From positions 1-64,000 of the IMG/VR virus record IMGVR_UViG_3300002835_006866: a stretch of 64,000 bases of DNA, one strand, 5' to 3'. The stretch's first letter is position 1. Each line of letters begins with the position of its first letter. Source of the DNA: a virus. Position numbers and translations under genes: made by a program. Below the pieces are notes generated by a model. That model made no database searches and had not been told where the DNA came from. It saw nothing but the letters and a program-made list of their open reading frames with translations. Positions 15,310 through 22,858 of this stretch are shown here, piece by piece.

Positions 15310-16968
15310 ATGGCTCTAAAACTATTCGGGTTTACACTCGGCAGTAAAGACATTGCTAAGGAACAACCACCTGAGCAACCATCTTTCACACTTCCAACTA
15401 ACGCTATGGATGATGGTGCTGTCACCATCACCCAAAACGCTTACTATGGAACCTATGTTGATTTAGAAGGTTCCGTCAGAAATGAATTAGAACTCATCAC
15501 ACGATATCGTGAAATGGCTAACCATCCAGAATTGGAAATGGCCATTGATGATATTGTAAATGAGGCAATTACACATGACGTTTCTGGTAGGACAGTTGAC
15601 ATTATCTTAGATAAACTAAAACAACCAGATTCTATTAAGAAAAAAATTCTTGAAGAGTTTGAAAATGTTTTAAAACTTTTAAACTTTAGCAATCTATCGG
15701 ATGACCTATTTAAAAGATGGTATATTGATGGTAGAATTTACTATCAAGTAGTTGTTGATGAAAGTAACCCTAAATCTGGTATTCAAGAATTAAGGTACAT
15801 TGATCCACGTAAAATTCGCAAAATCCGTGAAATTAAGAAGGATAAAGATCCAAGAACTGGCGCCATGGTTATTCAGTCTATTGCTGAATACTATGTGTAC
15901 AATGATCGTGGTACAACCACTCAGATGTACAGCGCTCAAGTATCACAAGGTATAAGAATTGCGCCAGAGTCAATTGTATATGTAACATCTGGTTTAATGG
16001 ATGCTAGAAATACTTTTGTTATTTCTTATCTACACAAAGCAATTAAGCCACTCAATCAATTAAGAATGATCGAAGATGCGGTTGTTATTTACCGTATCTC
16101 AAGAGCACCAGAACGCCGTATTTTCTACATCGACGTAGGTAATTTACCAAAAGGTAAAGCAGAACAATATCTACGTGATATTATGATTAAGTATCGTAAC
16201 AAAATGGTTTACGATGCATCAACAGGTGAACTAAGAGATGATCGTAAGCACATGTCGATGCTTGAAGATTTCTGGTTACCACGCCGTGAAGGTGGTAAAG
16301 GCACAGAAATCACCACACTTCCAGCAGGACAAAACCTTGGCGAAATGGAAGATGTAAAGTATTTTAGAACCAAACTTCTACAGTCACTCAATGTTCCAAT
16401 TTCAAGACTAGAACCACAACAAGGTGGTATGATTGGTCTTGGTAGAACAACTGAAGTTACTAGAGATGAAGTTAAGTTTACTAAGTTTATTATTCGTCTG
16501 CGTAATAAGTTTTCCCAAATTTTCGATCAAGCTTTAAAAACCCAACTTGTATTAAAAGGTATTTGTACCTCTGATGAGTGGGAAGAATTTAAAGAATCGA
16601 TCTATTACGATTATAAGAAAGATAATAACTTTACTGAAATGCGGGATGCAGAATTGCTTACCGCTAGAGTTCAAACTCTACAAACAGTTGATCCTTATAT
16701 TGGCAGATACTATTCTGCGGCTTGGGTCCGTAAAAACATTCTTCAAATGTCCGATGATGTTATACAACAAATGGACAAAGAAATTGCTGAAGAAGAGAAA
16801 AAAGGAACTGGTGGGCCAACAATGCAACCTCCTGGTTCTGAACCGCCAGCTAATCCAGAAGAGTATGCACCAGAGGATAATACGATTGACGACAATTCTA
16901 CCGAAACAAAAACGCCTATGTTAGATGCCGAGGTAGAAAGATATTCATCATTGATAAATAGGAGATAA
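15310..16968 (+). CDS. gp20: Portal vertex protein gp20
   Basis: 552 residues (T4 gp20 is 524). Twelve copies form the head portal that nucleates capsid assembly and holds the packaging motor. Conserved stretches include LEMAIDDIVNEAITHD, YYQVVVDESNPKSGI, LRYIDPRKIRKIREIKK and the central EDAVVIYRISRAPERRIFYIDVGNLPK (positions about 257-283), then FWLPRREGGKGTEITTLPAG. The C-terminal ~50 residues are Pro/Glu/Thr-rich and probably disordered. Genes 67, 68, 21, 22 and 23 follow in T4 order. Confidence 0.95.
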   Translation: MALKLFGFTLGSKDIAKEQPPEQPSFTLPTNAMDDGAVTITQNAYYGTYVDLEGSVRNELELITRYREMANHPELEMAIDDIVNEAITHDVSGRTVDIILDKLKQPDSIKKKILEEFENVLKLLNFSNLSDDLFKRWYIDGRIYYQVVVDESNPKSGIQELRYIDPRKIRKIREIKKDKDPRTGAMVIQSIAEYYVYNDRGTTTQMYSAQVSQGIRIAPESIVYVTSGLMDARNTFVISYLHKAIKPLNQLRMIEDAVVIYRISRAPERRIFYIDVGNLPKGKAEQYLRDIMIKYRNKMVYDASTGELRDDRKHMSMLEDFWLPRREGGKGTEITTLPAGQNLGEMEDVKYFRTKLLQSLNVPISRLEPQQGGMIGLGRTTEVTRDEVKFTKFIIRLRNKFSQIFDQALKTQLVLKGICTSDEWEEFKESIYYDYKKDNNFTEMRDAELLTARVQTLQTVDPYIGRYYSAAWVRKNILQMSDDVIQQMDKEIAEEEKKGTGGPTMQPPGSEPPANPEEYAPEDNTIDDNSTETKTPMLDAEVERYSSLINRR

Positions 16969-16976
16969 TAAAAATC

Positions 16977-17183
16977 ATGGACACAAGAGCATTTATTGAT
17001 AGTTTAGCTTCTGGCAATGCCGCAGAAGCAAAAGAAACATTGAGCAACTTAATTTCGGCAAAAGCATTTGATGCTTTAGAAGCTAAAAAGGTTGAAATTG
17101 CTCAAAATCTTTTTAGAGACCAAGAACAAGATCAAGAAGATACAGAAGAAGTACAGGGTGAAGAACAGACCGAAGAACAATGA
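16977..17183 (+). CDS. gp67: Prohead core protein, gp67-like
   Basis: 68 residues (T4 gp67 is 80). A short helical protein, DTRAFIDSLASGNAAEAKETL then AFDALEAKKVEIAQNLF, with a very acidic Glu/Gln/Asp tail. Prohead core proteins are internal scaffold components that gp21 protease later digests. Its place directly after the portal gene and before gene 68 matches T4. The stop overlaps the next gene by 4 bases (ATGA). Assigned from size, acidity and synteny rather than a catalytic motif. Confidence 0.75.
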   Translation: MDTRAFIDSLASGNAAEAKETLSNLISAKAFDALEAKKVEIAQNLFRDQEQDQEDTEEVQGEEQTEEQ

Positions 17184-17857
17184 AATCTTTACTAGAATTT
17201 AAAACTATTGTAGAAGAAGAAAAATCAGACTACTCAAAGTTTGATATTCTAGTACGAGCTGGTTTGGCAAACAAAGCCCAGTTACAAAGAATACATAGAA
17301 TCTTGGACAAAATGCAAGAGGAACGTCCTCAGTTTAATAATGCTGATCGAATGATTCTTCAAAATCTGTTTAATAAAATGGTAGATTTAATTACCTCGAA
17401 TAAGCAGATTTTTCAAAAAACAAGACAAGCGGTTAGAGAAGATGTAGAACTCAATGAGGCTCCAATTGATGGAGATCCTCCTCCAGTTCTTATGTTGAAA
17501 AGAAAATCTATTCGTTTGTATCCAGATAATACAAGAGTAGCTTTGTATTACAATGATAAATTAGATAAATATTTTTCGGTTCCTTATGGACCTAAAGTAG
17601 ATTCTGCTATACAAGCAGAACAAGTGCAGGAGTCTGTAATGGATTCTTTGCACGGTATTGTGAACAATAAACAGGCAAATACAGTTAAGTTTGCTGACGG
17701 TAAAACGGCTAAAGTCGATCACTTTACAGCTTCAGCTATTGTTCAGGTACACAAAGCTCTAAATGACGAAAACAAAAAGAAGTTCGCTGACATGGTTCAT
17801 AAGTCAAAGGACCATTTTGCCAGAGCTTCTGATTTTGCTTTTAGGCACACCAAATGA
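17180..17857 (+). CDS. Prohead-associated protein with a predicted gp21 cleavage site
   Basis: 225 residues, unnamed in T4 as far as I can tell. The N-terminal ~90 residues (SDYSKFDILVRAGLANKAQL, then LQNLFNKMVDLITSNKQIF) are a helical domain often seen at this locus in aquatic T4-like phages. Next comes Leu91-Asn92-Glu93|Ala94, matching the T4 prohead protease consensus (Leu/Ile)-x-Glu|. The second half has a small beta segment (KSIRLYPDNTRVALYYNDK) and a helical tail ending in SDFAFRHTK. It overlaps both neighbours by 4 bases. Probably an internal head or core protein processed during maturation. Confidence 0.55.
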   Translation: MKSLLEFKTIVEEEKSDYSKFDILVRAGLANKAQLQRIHRILDKMQEERPQFNNADRMILQNLFNKMVDLITSNKQIFQKTRQAVREDVELNEAPIDGDPPPVLMLKRKSIRLYPDNTRVALYYNDKLDKYFSVPYGPKVDSAIQAEQVQESVMDSLHGIVNNKQANTVKFADGKTAKVDHFTASAIVQVHKALNDENKKKFADMVHKSKDHFARASDFAFRHTK

Positions 17858-18285
17858 GTTTGGTAGATTTAATTATACAGAATAAACTTGATGAAGCAAA
17901 AGAAAAATTTTTTGCTTTATTAGAACAAAAGATTTCAAAACGCTTAGAAGAAGCTAAGCGTTACGTTGCAGCAGAAATTACTGGCGAAGTTAATGAAGCT
18001 CGTAATACAAACATTATTAAAATGGGCCGAGTTCAAAAGATTCGACGCCGTATTCGCCGCAACAAAAAAGGTAGAATTGTAGTTCAAAAGAATGTCAAGC
18101 GTTCTGGCGTTAAAGGTTATAGAATATCGGGTAATACGATCAAACGAATACCTGCTTCTGTAAGAATACACAAAGCTAGAATGTTAAAGCGTTCTTGGAA
18201 AACAACTAGAAGAGCTAAACTTCGCCGATCATTACTGAAAAGAAAAATGTCAATGCGTAGGCGTTCATCAATGGGACTAAGATAA
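17854..18285 (+). CDS. gp68: Prohead core protein, gp68-like, with arginine-rich tail
   Basis: 143 residues (T4 gp68 is 141). The N-terminal ~45 residues form an amphipathic helix, including NKLDEAKEKFFALLEQKI and KRLEEAKRYVA; LDE and LEE followed by Ala are potential gp21 cleavage sites. The C-terminal ~85 residues are extremely basic (RRRIRRNKKGR, RRAKLRRSLLKRKMSMRRR), so the processed tail would bind packaged DNA, as proposed for T4 internal head peptides. It sits between gp67-like and gp21 genes. Assigned by position, length and composition. Confidence 0.7.
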   Translation: MSLVDLIIQNKLDEAKEKFFALLEQKISKRLEEAKRYVAAEITGEVNEARNTNIIKMGRVQKIRRRIRRNKKGRIVVQKNVKRSGVKGYRISGNTIKRIPASVRIHKARMLKRSWKTTRRAKLRRSLLKRKMSMRRRSSMGLR

Positions 18286-18286
18286 C

Positions 18287-18652
18287 ATGCCACATGAAAT
18301 TGTAAATACGATAAGAGCTAAATCTTTAGTTAGAATTGTTGGTAACTCAGCAACACTAATTACTCTAAGCGATTTAGCCAAAGATTCGAGAGAAAATGTA
18401 CAACAGGCCATGATCGCTCAAGCATCTGGAGTAACTGATGGTGTCTGGAGAATTTATCGAGGCAATAATGCCAGTGGTGAAAAACTCCTAGAACTGCCAT
18501 CCTTTTCACATTTTGTTTTCTACGAATTCGATGCATCGTTGGCCAACAGCTCTACCTCAAATGTATACATAACTAATTCTGGAACAGTAGGCACTTTAAT
18601 ACTTCAACTAGCAAAAGTAGCCAAGTACGATCCTCCTTTAGAAGGAATGTAA
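18287..18652 (+). CDS. Conserved head-locus protein of unknown function
   Basis: 121 residues, beta-rich, with no catalytic motif. Visible features are SLVRIVGNSATLITLSDLA near the N-terminus, WRIYRGNNASGEKLLELP in the middle and a strand-rich TSNVYITNSGTVGTLILQL at the C-terminal third. It lies one base after the gp68-like gene and one base before gp21, so it is embedded in the head-assembly operon and probably encodes a minor capsid or decoration protein. That role is inferred from location only. Confidence 0.5.
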   Translation: MPHEIVNTIRAKSLVRIVGNSATLITLSDLAKDSRENVQQAMIAQASGVTDGVWRIYRGNNASGEKLLELPSFSHFVFYEFDASLANSSTSNVYITNSGTVGTLILQLAKVAKYDPPLEGM

Positions 18653-18653
18653 A

Positions 18654-19304
18654 ATGAAGTTAATCACAGAAACCGTAGAGAATGTAAAGTACATTACCGA
18701 AGCTTCAGAAAACGGTAAAAAGAACCTTTATATTGAAGGAACTTTTTTGGTTGGCGATACAGTCAATCGCAACAACCGCATGTACAGAATGGATACTTTA
18801 CGTAATGAAGTCAACCGTTATAATGAAGAATTTATCAAGACTAATAGAGCACTAGGTGAACTTGGACATCCAGATACACCATCTATTAACTTAGAAAGAG
18901 TTTCTCATAAGATTGTATCTTTATCGGAAGATGGCAATACTTTTTACGGCAAGGCTCTCGTTTTAGATACTCCTTATGGACAGATTGTTAAAAACATGAT
19001 CGATAATGGAGTTAATCTTGGTGTTTCATCTAGAGCTTTAGGTTCTGTTATGCAGACAAAAGAAGGTTATAACTTAGTTCAAGACGACCTCAGACTTGCT
19101 ACAGCGGCAGACATTGTTGCTGATCCTTCGGCTCCTGGCGCCTTTGTAAACGGCATCATGGAAAATAAAGAATGGTTGTTTGTCGAAGGTCGTTTTGTTG
19201 AGGCAGACTTTGACAGAACTAAGAGACAAATAAAGATGGCTTCCAAAAAACAAATAGAGGAAGTAGCTTTAAAATTATTCGAAAACTACCTGCGAAAAAT
19301 TTAA
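18654..19304 (+). CDS. gp21: Prohead core scaffold and protease gp21
   Basis: 216 residues (T4 gp21 is 212). It is the maturation protease that digests the scaffold and trims the capsid proteins. The fold resembles herpesvirus-type serine proteases: His72 in ALGELGHPDTP and the serine pair at 125-126 in NLGVSSRALG are the expected catalytic residues. TFLVGDTVNRNNRMYRMDTL is the conserved N-terminal strand. Substrate motifs matching its (Leu/Ile)-x-Glu specificity are visible in gp23 and the 17180 product. Its C-terminal FENYLRKI abuts a late promoter for gene 22. Confidence 0.93.
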   Translation: MKLITETVENVKYITEASENGKKNLYIEGTFLVGDTVNRNNRMYRMDTLRNEVNRYNEEFIKTNRALGELGHPDTPSINLERVSHKIVSLSEDGNTFYGKALVLDTPYGQIVKNMIDNGVNLGVSSRALGSVMQTKEGYNLVQDDLRLATAADIVADPSAPGAFVNGIMENKEWLFVEGRFVEADFDRTKRQIKMASKKQIEEVALKLFENYLRKI

Positions 19305-19308
19305 AATT

Positions 19309-19316
19309 TATAAATA
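19309..19316 (+). promoter_or_regulatory. T4-type late promoter (exact TATAAATA)
   Basis: Exact late consensus. The predicted start near 19322 gives a short leader with ATAAGGAG before the gene 22 ATG at 19340. Confidence 0.8.
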
Positions 19317-19339
19317 AGAAAATCATAAGGAGATTCCTA

Positions 19340-20389
19340 ATGGCACAAAGCAAACTAATGGAAGCCGCAGCAGAAATCCTTGCAAATAGCAAGAAATCCG
19401 CTACTGGCATGCCACCACAAAAATTACCTGGCGCTGACGCTGTAGACTTGGGTGGGCCAACACCTCAAGACTCTAAGCCTATGGACGATTCTAACAAAAT
19501 CGATGCCACAAAGGCGGCTAAAAGCGCTACTGCACCTACAACTAAACCATCTGCGGCTTCGCCTGATACCCAACTTCATATGAAGTCGGTAAAAGAAGAA
19601 GAAGAAGTTTCAGAAAATGAAGAAGTTCTCGACGAAACTTCGCATATGGATAAAATGAAGAAAAAAATGAAAGAAGATATCGACTCTTTATTTGCAGACG
19701 ACGATACAATTTCGGAAGATTTCAAAGTCAAAGCGGCAACAATTTTTGAAGCTCGTGTACTTGACCGTGTAAATCAAATTCAAGAAGAAATTGAATCGAA
19801 TTATGCTAAGATGCTCGAAGAAGCAGTTGAGTCAATCAAAGCTGACCTAACAGAAAAGATTGATGACTACATGAACTATGTCGTTGAACAGTGGATGGCA
19901 GAAAATGAAATCGCTATCGAATCTGGTCTACGTGCAGAACTTGCCGAAGATTTCATTAATGCTCTGAAGAATGTATTCGTTGAGCATTACATTGATGTTC
20001 CTTCGGATAAGGTTGATGTAGTTGATGAGCTTGCAACACAAGTTGAAGAACTGCAAAGCAAGCTTGACGAAGAAATTGAAAACAACATTAAGTTGAACAA
20101 AGCTTTAGTAGAAGCAGTTAAGAATGAAATTGCAAATGAAGTTTGCGAAGGTCTAACAGCTACACAATCTGAAAAAGTAAAATCGCTTGCAGAGAGCGTA
20201 GAATTTTCCACAGAGGAAGAGTACAGAGGAAAGCTGGAAACCATTCGTGAGAATTACTTCCCTTCTGGCACAAAGAAAGCCGAAGAAAAAGATTTACATG
20301 AGCAAGTAGAAGATGGTTCAGAAAAACAAATTTCTGCCGACCCATACGTTGCCTCTGTAATGAAAGCAATTTCCAAAACAAAAATTTAA
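19340..20389 (+). CDS. gp22: Major prohead scaffold protein gp22
   Basis: 349 residues (T4 gp22 is 269). Typical scaffold: an N-terminal low-complexity region rich in Pro/Ala/Ser/Thr (residues ~20-85) followed by long acidic coiled-coil helices (KMKKKMKEDIDSLFADDD, KAATIFEARVLDRVNQIQEE, and VDELATQVEELQSKLDEEIE). The KAATIFEARV segment is characteristic of T4-like gp22. Many (Leu/Ile)-x-Glu sites allow digestion by gp21. Own late promoter and AAGGAG ribosome-binding site; gene 23 follows after 18 bases. Confidence 0.9.
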   Translation: MAQSKLMEAAAEILANSKKSATGMPPQKLPGADAVDLGGPTPQDSKPMDDSNKIDATKAAKSATAPTTKPSAASPDTQLHMKSVKEEEEVSENEEVLDETSHMDKMKKKMKEDIDSLFADDDTISEDFKVKAATIFEARVLDRVNQIQEEIESNYAKMLEEAVESIKADLTEKIDDYMNYVVEQWMAENEIAIESGLRAELAEDFINALKNVFVEHYIDVPSDKVDVVDELATQVEELQSKLDEEIENNIKLNKALVEAVKNEIANEVCEGLTATQSEKVKSLAESVEFSTEEEYRGKLETIRENYFPSGTKKAEEKDLHEQVEDGSEKQISADPYVASVMKAISKTKI

Positions 20390-20407
20390 ATAAAAAAAGG
20401 AGTAAAT

Positions 20408-21751
20408 ATGTACTTGTCTGAAAATTTACAACAAAAATGGGAAGGCGTTTTGGATCACCCAGACCTGCCATCCATTAAAGACCCATATCGTAAGGCGGTC
20501 ACAGCAGTTGTTCTAGAAAACCAGATGGTTGAAATGCAAAAAGCCTCTGGCATGCTGAACGAAACTGGTGCACCAACTAACTCGATGGGTAGCACAAACG
20601 GTGGTTTTCAAGGTGGTTCTGCTGCTGCAGGTCCAGTTGCTGGTTTCGATCCAATTTTAATCTCGTTAGTTCGCCGTTCGCTGCCTAACCTGATTGCTTA
20701 TGACGTTTGCGGCGTTCAGCCAATGACTGGTCCTACAGGACTGATCTTCGCTATGCGTACCAAGTATGCATCACAGGGTGGTTCTGAAGCTTTCTACAAC
20801 GAAGCTAATACCGGTTTTGCTGGTCTAGGAACATCTGGTAATCAGCCTTTCACAGAAGGCACTTTGCCAACTGAAGTATTTACTGGTAACGCTGCACCAG
20901 TTGCTGCTATGACTACAGCTCGTGCTGAAGCTCTTGGCGATGGCGCTGCTGCTAACGCTTTCCAAGAAATGGCATTCTCGATTGAGAAAGTCACTGTTAC
21001 TGCTAAGACACGTGCTCTGAAAGCAGAATACTCGATGGAACTTGCACAAGACCTGAAAGCAGTTCATGGTCTGGACGCAGAAACAGAACTGGCTAACATT
21101 CTGTCATCAGAAATTCTTGCTGAAATCAACCGTGAAGTTATCCGTACAATCTATCAAGTTTCGAAGATTGGTGCTCAAGTCGGTACAACTACAGCAGGTG
21201 TATTCAACCTAGACACTGACTCGAACGGTCGCTGGATGGTTGAAAAAGTTAAAGGTCTGGCTTTCCAAATCGAACGTGAAGCTAACACTATTGCAAAGAC
21301 CACTCGTCGTGGTAAAGGTAACATCATGATCTGCTCGTCAGATGTTGCTTCTGCTCTTGCAATGGCTGGTATCCTTGACTACAACTCGGCTCTACAAGGT
21401 CAAGTATCTCTGACAGTTGATGATACTGGTAATACTTTTGCTGGTACAATCTTCGGTCGTATCAAGGTCTACATCGACCCATACTTCCCAGCAGGTTCTT
21501 CATCTGAGTTTGCTGTTGTTGGTTATAAGGGTTCGAACGCTTATGACGCTGGTATTTTCTACTGCCCATACGTTCCTCTGCAAATGGTTCGTGCAGTTGA
21601 TACTGGTACATTCCAGCCAAAGATTGGCTTCAAGACTCGTTACGGTCTAGTTGCTAACCCATTTGCTGAAGGTACTGACCAAGGTCTAGGTGCTCTGAAC
21701 GCTCAGAAGAACAACTACTACCGTGTGTTCCGTATCAGCAACTTGATGTAA
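20408..21751 (+). CDS. gp23: Major capsid protein gp23
   Basis: 447 residues (T4 gp23 is 521). Family signatures include PNLIAYDVCGVQPMTGPTGLIFAMR, the region around VTAKTRALKAEYSMELAQDL and NIMICSSDVASALAMAG, and the C-terminal KNNYYRVFRISNLM. Leu50-Asn51-Glu52|Thr53 matches the gp21 cleavage consensus and would remove a 52-residue propeptide, comparable to the 65 residues removed in T4. G+C and codon use are clearly higher than in the accessory islands. AAAAGGAG precedes the start, and a strong terminator follows. Confidence 0.96.
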   Translation: MYLSENLQQKWEGVLDHPDLPSIKDPYRKAVTAVVLENQMVEMQKASGMLNETGAPTNSMGSTNGGFQGGSAAAGPVAGFDPILISLVRRSLPNLIAYDVCGVQPMTGPTGLIFAMRTKYASQGGSEAFYNEANTGFAGLGTSGNQPFTEGTLPTEVFTGNAAPVAAMTTARAEALGDGAAANAFQEMAFSIEKVTVTAKTRALKAEYSMELAQDLKAVHGLDAETELANILSSEILAEINREVIRTIYQVSKIGAQVGTTTAGVFNLDTDSNGRWMVEKVKGLAFQIEREANTIAKTTRRGKGNIMICSSDVASALAMAGILDYNSALQGQVSLTVDDTGNTFAGTIFGRIKVYIDPYFPAGSSSEFAVVGYKGSNAYDAGIFYCPYVPLQMVRAVDTGTFQPKIGFKTRYGLVANPFAEGTDQGLGALNAQKNNYYRVFRISNLM

Positions 21752-21790
21752 TCTTTTAAAAGATGTACCCACCGTTAAGAGTGGAGACTT

Positions 21791-21820
21791 AAAGAGGCAC
21801 CTTCGGGTGCCTCTTTTTTT
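21791..21820 (+). terminator. Rho-independent terminator after gene 23
   Basis: An 11-bp perfect stem, AAAGAGGCACC (21791-21801) with GGTGCCTCTTT (21806-21816), closes a TTCG tetraloop and runs into seven T residues. It ends the head operon four bases before the next late promoter. Confidence 0.93.
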
Positions 21821-21824
21821 ATAT

Positions 21825-21832
21825 TATAAATA
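21825..21832 (+). promoter_or_regulatory. T4-type late promoter (exact TATAAATA) for a leaderless gene
   Basis: Exact late consensus. With the box at -13 to -6 the +1 position is 21838, the A of the downstream ATG itself. No Shine-Dalgarno sequence exists between box and ATG. Confidence 0.72.
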
Positions 21833-21837
21833 ACCGT

Positions 21838-22377
21838 ATGACAGCAATTAATAGAAACCCTAAAAACACCAGTTTTCTTCAACCGAATAAATTTCAGTTG
21901 AATTTTTCACGTTTACCTAACACCCAATTCTTTGTACAAAACTTGAGTGTTCCTGGTATATCTCTTTCTGAAATACCGGTTGCTACTCCATTTGTTGAGA
22001 TGTATTCTCCTGGTGAGAAAGCGATCTATGATTTATTTACGGTAACTTTTATCGTTGATGAAGATTTACAATCATGGAAAGAAATACATGATTGGATTCG
22101 AGCGATGACTTTCCCAACAGAATACAAAGAGTATAAAGATTTGCCTAGACTTAATAAGTATTCTACAAATCAAGTAAGTAAATTTCCACAATTTTCTGAT
22201 GCCACAGTAACTCTACTATCCTCGGCATTTAAACCAAATCTAGTCTTTAGATTTCACGATGTTTTCCCAGTTTCAATATCTTCCTTCATAATGAATGCCT
22301 TAGATGATTCAAACAGCCCTATCACAGCAGATGCCACATTTAGGTATACTTATTACGATGTTGAAAAAATAACTTGA
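21838..22377 (+). CDS. Tail-tube-fold (gp19-like) baseplate or tail protein
   Basis: 179 residues. The arrangement NKFQLNFSRLPNTQFFVQNLSVPGISL, then PFVEMYSPGEKAIYDLFTVTFIVDEDL and IHDWIRAMTFPTEY, parallels gp19 in this window (LPG motif, F.G or Y.PGE strand, strand ending in DED, then a W-containing helix). It therefore likely adopts the tail-tube fold shared by T4 gp19, gp48 and gp54 and could cap or initiate the tube. It follows the gene 23 terminator, has an exact late promoter and no ribosome-binding site. Its last codons overlap the uvsY promoter. Exact T4 counterpart uncertain. Confidence 0.65.
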   Translation: MTAINRNPKNTSFLQPNKFQLNFSRLPNTQFFVQNLSVPGISLSEIPVATPFVEMYSPGEKAIYDLFTVTFIVDEDLQSWKEIHDWIRAMTFPTEYKEYKDLPRLNKYSTNQVSKFPQFSDATVTLLSSAFKPNLVFRFHDVFPVSISSFIMNALDDSNSPITADATFRYTYYDVEKIT

Positions 22378-22402
22378 CATTTTAACCTCAATGGTATAAA
22401 AT
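22374..22402 (+). promoter_or_regulatory. Sigma70-type promoter for uvsY-uvsW
   Basis: TTGACA at 22374-22379, a 17-base spacer, then TAAAAT at 22397-22402 (one mismatch to TATAAT). The -35 box overlaps the stop codon of the preceding late gene. The leader carries AGGAGG (22410-22415) before the uvsY ATG at 22424. Confidence 0.8.
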
Positions 22403-22423
22403 TATATCAGGAGGTGTTATAAC

Positions 22424-22858
22424 ATGAAACAAATTGAAGAACTGCTTGAAATGTGGCGTAAAGATTCTGATATAGATCGAACAGAACCTGGAAAAGCCTT
22501 ATTAGATATTCCCAAACTTCATAGTAAGTATTTGAACATTCTTTCAAAGCACAGGTTGCTTGCCAAAGAATCCGAATTTAAGTATAATAAAATGAAGAAA
22601 CTCAAATGGGAATATTATACTGGTAAACTAGATGATGAGACATTGAAGAAATACGGTTGGGAACCATTTTCCCTTTTACTCAAGTCTGATATATCTCTCT
22701 ATATGGAAAGTGATGAAGATATGAACCGTTATCTAGCAAACAAAGCTATGCATGATGAGATTGTTGATCTTTGCACCAGTATTTTAAAAGAGCTAAATAG
22801 TAGGACATTCCAATTAAGGGACTTTATATCATGGGAAAGATTTATACAGGGTGCATGA
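22424..22858 (+). CDS. uvsY: Recombination mediator UvsY
   Basis: 144 residues (T4 UvsY is 137). UvsY loads the UvsX recombinase onto gp32-covered single-stranded DNA. MKQIEELLEMWRKDSDIDRT followed by IPKLHSKYLNILSKHRLL and KLKWEYYTGKLD are the conserved core of the family, and the C-terminal helix has the expected FQLRDFISWERFIQGA. A strong early/middle-type promoter and AGGAGG site precede it. The stop overlaps the uvsW start, so mediator and helicase are co-translated. Confidence 0.92.
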   Translation: MKQIEELLEMWRKDSDIDRTEPGKALLDIPKLHSKYLNILSKHRLLAKESEFKYNKMKKLKWEYYTGKLDDETLKKYGWEPFSLLLKSDISLYMESDEDMNRYLANKAMHDEIVDLCTSILKELNSRTFQLRDFISWERFIQGA

